In this document: in pieces, positions 62,106-64,000 of the stretch
How positions within the stretch are numbered: the stretch's first letter is position 1
How the letters are laid out: each line of letters begins with the position of its first letter
From: Nordella sp. HKS 07
GTDB lineage: Bacteria > Pseudomonadota > Alphaproteobacteria > Rhizobiales > Aestuariivirgaceae
NCBI RefSeq assembly: GCF_011046735.1
Contig: NZ_CP049258.1
Span: 5,226,001-5,290,000 of the forward strand
Length of the DNA: 64,000 nucleotides
Direction: 5' to 3'
The notes under the pieces: generated by a model
Databases searched by the model: none
Told to the model about the DNA's origin: nothing
What the model saw: only the letters and a program-made list of their open reading frames with translations
Position numbers and translations under genes: made by a program

Positions 62106-62321
62106 ACGGGGCGTCGGGCTTGAATTTGCCGGCCGGCATTCCGGCCGCCCGATACCCATGCAGCGAAACTTCTAGACGGGTTTTTCGGGCCAAATCAAAG
62201 GGGTGGACTTGCCCCTTTTATGGCTTGCGGAATCTGTGTTAGGAAGCCCGGGACACGAGGGGGACGTATGTCCGATCGTAGAACGGAAAATAACTTAAAC
62301 TACTGACGAGGACGATTGAAC
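62106..62321. promoter_or_regulatory. acpP upstream region
   Basis: A 216-bp gap containing a 7-bp hairpin CGGCCGG/CCGGCCG (62130-62147) after fabG, a 12-codon open frame before acpP, and the acpP ribosome binding site GAGGACG. It should hold an acpP promoter, since acpP needs high expression, but I could not fix -35/-10 boxes. Confidence 0.4.
62268..62306 (+). CDS. possible 12-residue upstream peptide
   Basis: ATG to TGA, MSDRRTENNLNY, with GAGGGGG four bases upstream. It ends 15 bases before the acpP ATG. It could be a translated leader that couples or tunes acpP translation, or chance. Length and lack of comparison keep confidence low. Confidence 0.3.
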   Translation: MSDRRTENNLNY

Positions 62322-62558
62322 ATGAGTGATGTTGCGGAGCGGGTGAAGAAGATCGTGGTCGAGCACCTGGGCGTAGACGCCGAGAAGGTGAATCCCGAAG
62401 CCAGCTTTATCGACGATCTCGGCGCCGACAGCCTCGATACGGTCGAGCTCGTCATGGCCTTCGAAGAAGAGTTCGGCATCGAGATCCCCGATGACGCCGC
62501 CGAGACCATCCAGACCGTCGGCGACGCGGTTAAGTTCATTGAAAAGAGCGCCGCTTGA
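62322..62558 (+). CDS. acpP: acyl carrier protein
   Basis: Carrier of growing acyl chains, 78 residues, acidic. The phosphopantetheine Ser is in [19 protein letters not shown], near residue 37. The ATG is preceded by GAGGACGATTGAAC; a TTG two codons earlier is in frame but unlikely. Followed by fabF after 103 nt. Confidence 0.97.
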   Translation: MSDVAERVKKIVVEHLGVDAEKVNPEASFIDDLGADSLDTVELVMAFEEEFGIEIPDDAAETIQTVGDAVKFIEKSAA

Positions 62559-62661
62559 CGGTTGCGGGTTACCTCCCCGCGGGGAGAGCCATGGATTGCA
62601 GCGCGGAGGCAAGAGACCGAAAGTCTTGCCGCCGCGTTGTCATATATAGAGAGGAGTTTTG

Positions 62662-63921
62662 ATGCGCAGGGTGGTTGTTACGGGGCTGGGTATCGTTTCG
62701 CCGCTTGCGACAGGTATCGAAGAGACCTGGTCCAGGCTGACCGCCGGCAAGAGCGGCGCCGGCCCGATCACCAAATTCGACACGTCCGACATGGCCTGCC
62801 GCATCGCCTGCGAAGTGAAGAGCGGTGACGGCACCGACGGCACTTTCGATGCGAACCAGTGGGTCGAGCATAAGGACCAGCGTCGCTACGACACGTTTAT
62901 CATCTATGCGCTGGCCGCCGCCAAGCAGGCGGTGAAGGATTCGGGCTGGGAACCCAAGACCGAGGACGAGAAATTTGCGACCGGCGTCCTCATCGGCTCG
63001 GGCATTGGCGGCTTGCCCTCGATCGAGGCGACCACATTGCTCCTCAATGAGAAGGGGCCGCGCCGCGTCAGCCCGTTCTTTATTCCGGGCTCGTTGATCA
63101 ATCTCGCTTCCGGCGTGGTGTCGATCGAATTCGGATTCAAGGGGCCAAATCACGCCGTCGTCACCGCCTGCGCGACGGGCTCGCATGCGATCGGCGACGC
63201 GAGCCGCATGATCGCGCTCGGCGACGCCGACGTCATGGTGGCGGGCGGCACCGAGGCCGCCATTTCGCGTTTGGGGATCGCCGGCTTCATCGCCTGCAAG
63301 GCCCTGGCCACGAAATTCAATGACGCGCCGGAAAAGGGCTCGCGTCCCTATGACAGGGACCGTGACGGTTTCGTCATGGGCGAGGGTGCGGGGATCCTTG
63401 TCCTCGAGGAGCTGGAGCACGCCAAGGCGCGAGGCGCCAAGATTTACGCCGAAATCATCGGCTACGGCATGTCGGGCGATGCCTATCACATCACGGCTCC
63501 GTCTGAGGACGGCGACGGCGCCTATCGTTGCATGCAGGCGGCCCTGAAGCGGGCCGGCATTTCCGCCTATGAGATCGACTATATCAATGCCCACGGCACC
63601 TCGACGCCCCTGGGTGATGAGATCGAGCTCAGGGCCGTTGAACGGCTGATGGGCAACCGGTTCAATGGCCTGGCCATGTCCTCGACCAAGTCGTCCACCG
63701 GGCATCTGCTGGGGGCGGCAGGGGCCGTCGAAGCCATCTTCTCGCTGCTGTCGCTCAGGGATAATATCTGCCCGCCGACTCTCAATCTGGAGAATCCCTC
63801 GATCGAGACAGAAATCGATCTGGTTCCCCTGAAAGCGCGAAATAAGGAGATCAACACAGTTCTGTCCAATTCATTTGGTTTCGGTGGGACGAACGCGTCT
63901 TTGATCATGAGGCGAGTCTGA
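62662..63921 (+). CDS. fabF: 3-oxoacyl-ACP synthase II
   Basis: Condensing enzyme of fatty acid elongation, 419 residues. The catalytic Cys is in VTACATGSHAIGDA near residue 169, His in INAHGTSTPLGD near residue 309 and STGHLLGAAGA near residue 345. The N-terminus MRRVVVTGLGIVSPL is canonical. The 3' end is followed by a family C repeat at the window edge. Confidence 0.97.
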   Translation: MRRVVVTGLGIVSPLATGIEETWSRLTAGKSGAGPITKFDTSDMACRIACEVKSGDGTDGTFDANQWVEHKDQRRYDTFIIYALAAAKQAVKDSGWEPKTEDEKFATGVLIGSGIGGLPSIEATTLLLNEKGPRRVSPFFIPGSLINLASGVVSIEFGFKGPNHAVVTACATGSHAIGDASRMIALGDADVMVAGGTEAAISRLGIAGFIACKALATKFNDAPEKGSRPYDRDRDGFVMGEGAGILVLEELEHAKARGAKIYAEIIGYGMSGDAYHITAPSEDGDGAYRCMQAALKRAGISAYEIDYINAHGTSTPLGDEIELRAVERLMGNRFNGLAMSSTKSSTGHLLGAAGAVEAIFSLLSLRDNICPPTLNLENPSIETEIDLVPLKARNKEINTVLSNSFGFGGTNASLIMRRV

Positions 63922-63927
63922 GTCTCT

Positions 63928-63977
63928 CGAGCGCTTCCCGCTGAAGTTGTGCGACTTCGGCGACAAGGAAGCGCTCC
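63928..63977. repeat. family C palindromic repeat
   Basis: TCGAGCGCTTCCCGCTGAAGT, loop TGTGCG, ACTTCGGCG, GGAAGCGCTCC. It follows the fabF stop by six bases and matches the arrangement of the copies at 1455-1504 and 54407-54456, with compensating differences in the inner stem. Confidence 0.75.
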
Positions 63978-64000
63978 AGATGATTCGCTGACGAGCCTTT

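Noticed and set aside
62129-62147. fabG terminator
   Set aside because: The 7-bp GC hairpin has no T-run after it, so it is not supported as an intrinsic terminator.
1-64000. tRNA genes, CRISPR arrays or insertion sequences
   Set aside because: I looked for cloverleaf, regularly spaced repeat and transposase patterns and found none by eye. The repeats present are palindromic and dispersed. A tRNA or covariance-model search would settle this.

Overview
The window looks like chromosomal DNA of a high-GC alphaproteobacterium, most likely of the order Hyphomicrobiales (Rhizobiales). The evidence is the conserved housekeeping backbone (fabD-fabG-acpP-fabF; rpsF-rpsR-rplI; dnaB; alr; radA-cvpA-purF-SDR), the large number of ABC-type uptake systems, and several families of short palindromic intergenic repeats of a kind common in that order. 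I cannot name a genus. I saw no rRNA, tRNA, CRISPR array, transposase or phage gene.

Layout. 310-4023 (minus): a ribose-type sugar ABC transporter. 4308-8720 (minus): core genes SDR, purF, cvpA and radA. 8902-9384 (plus): a small heat-shock protein. 9405-17309 (minus): an amidase, a LIV-type ABC transporter and a GMC oxidoreductase, with a divergent LysR regulator (17447-18403). 18423-21096: a HPP/CBS membrane protein and two convergent methionine-sulfoxide reductases. 21214-30401: a ROK regulator divergent from an oligopeptide-type ABC transporter, a GNAT and a GH20 hexosaminidase, which together look like uptake and cleavage of chitin-type oligosaccharides. 30408-32079: a broken amidohydrolase. 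32168-32319: a tiny gene with an exceptionally long Shine-Dalgarno sequence and its own terminator. 32356-38911 (minus): core genes mlaF/mlaE-like, alr, MFS, dnaB and ubiG-like. 38908-48914 (minus): a methyltransferase-like membrane protein, then a tightly overlapped nine-gene catabolic operon with a polyamine-type ABC importer. 49029-53405 (minus): an exported caspase-like/TPR protein and a cyclopropane fatty acid synthase. 53750-55130 (minus): rplI, rpsR, rpsF. 55390-60297 (minus): a duplicated Cys-motif secreted protein, a two-component system, a small membrane protein, GNAT, HIT and a dehydratase. 60413-63921 (plus): fabD, fabG, acpP, fabF.

The core genes appear in an order known from many Hyphomicrobiales, but catabolic islands are inserted between radA and the mla/alr block, and between dnaB and rplI.

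Four accessory genes are broken. Three carry a +1 frameshift, each in a run of exactly five C (or G). One response regulator has an in-frame TAG between receiver and DNA-binding domain. A fifth gene has ATA where a start codon is expected. These are either real decay or sequence errors, and the pattern deserves checking in raw reads.

The most interesting candidates for undescribed biology are the nine-gene operon at 39833-48914 with its 18-bp palindrome, the 22-codon gene at 32183 with 15-nt complementarity to the 16S rRNA 3' end, the exported caspase-TPR protein, and the repeats that supply stop codons and a C-terminal tail to neighbouring genes.
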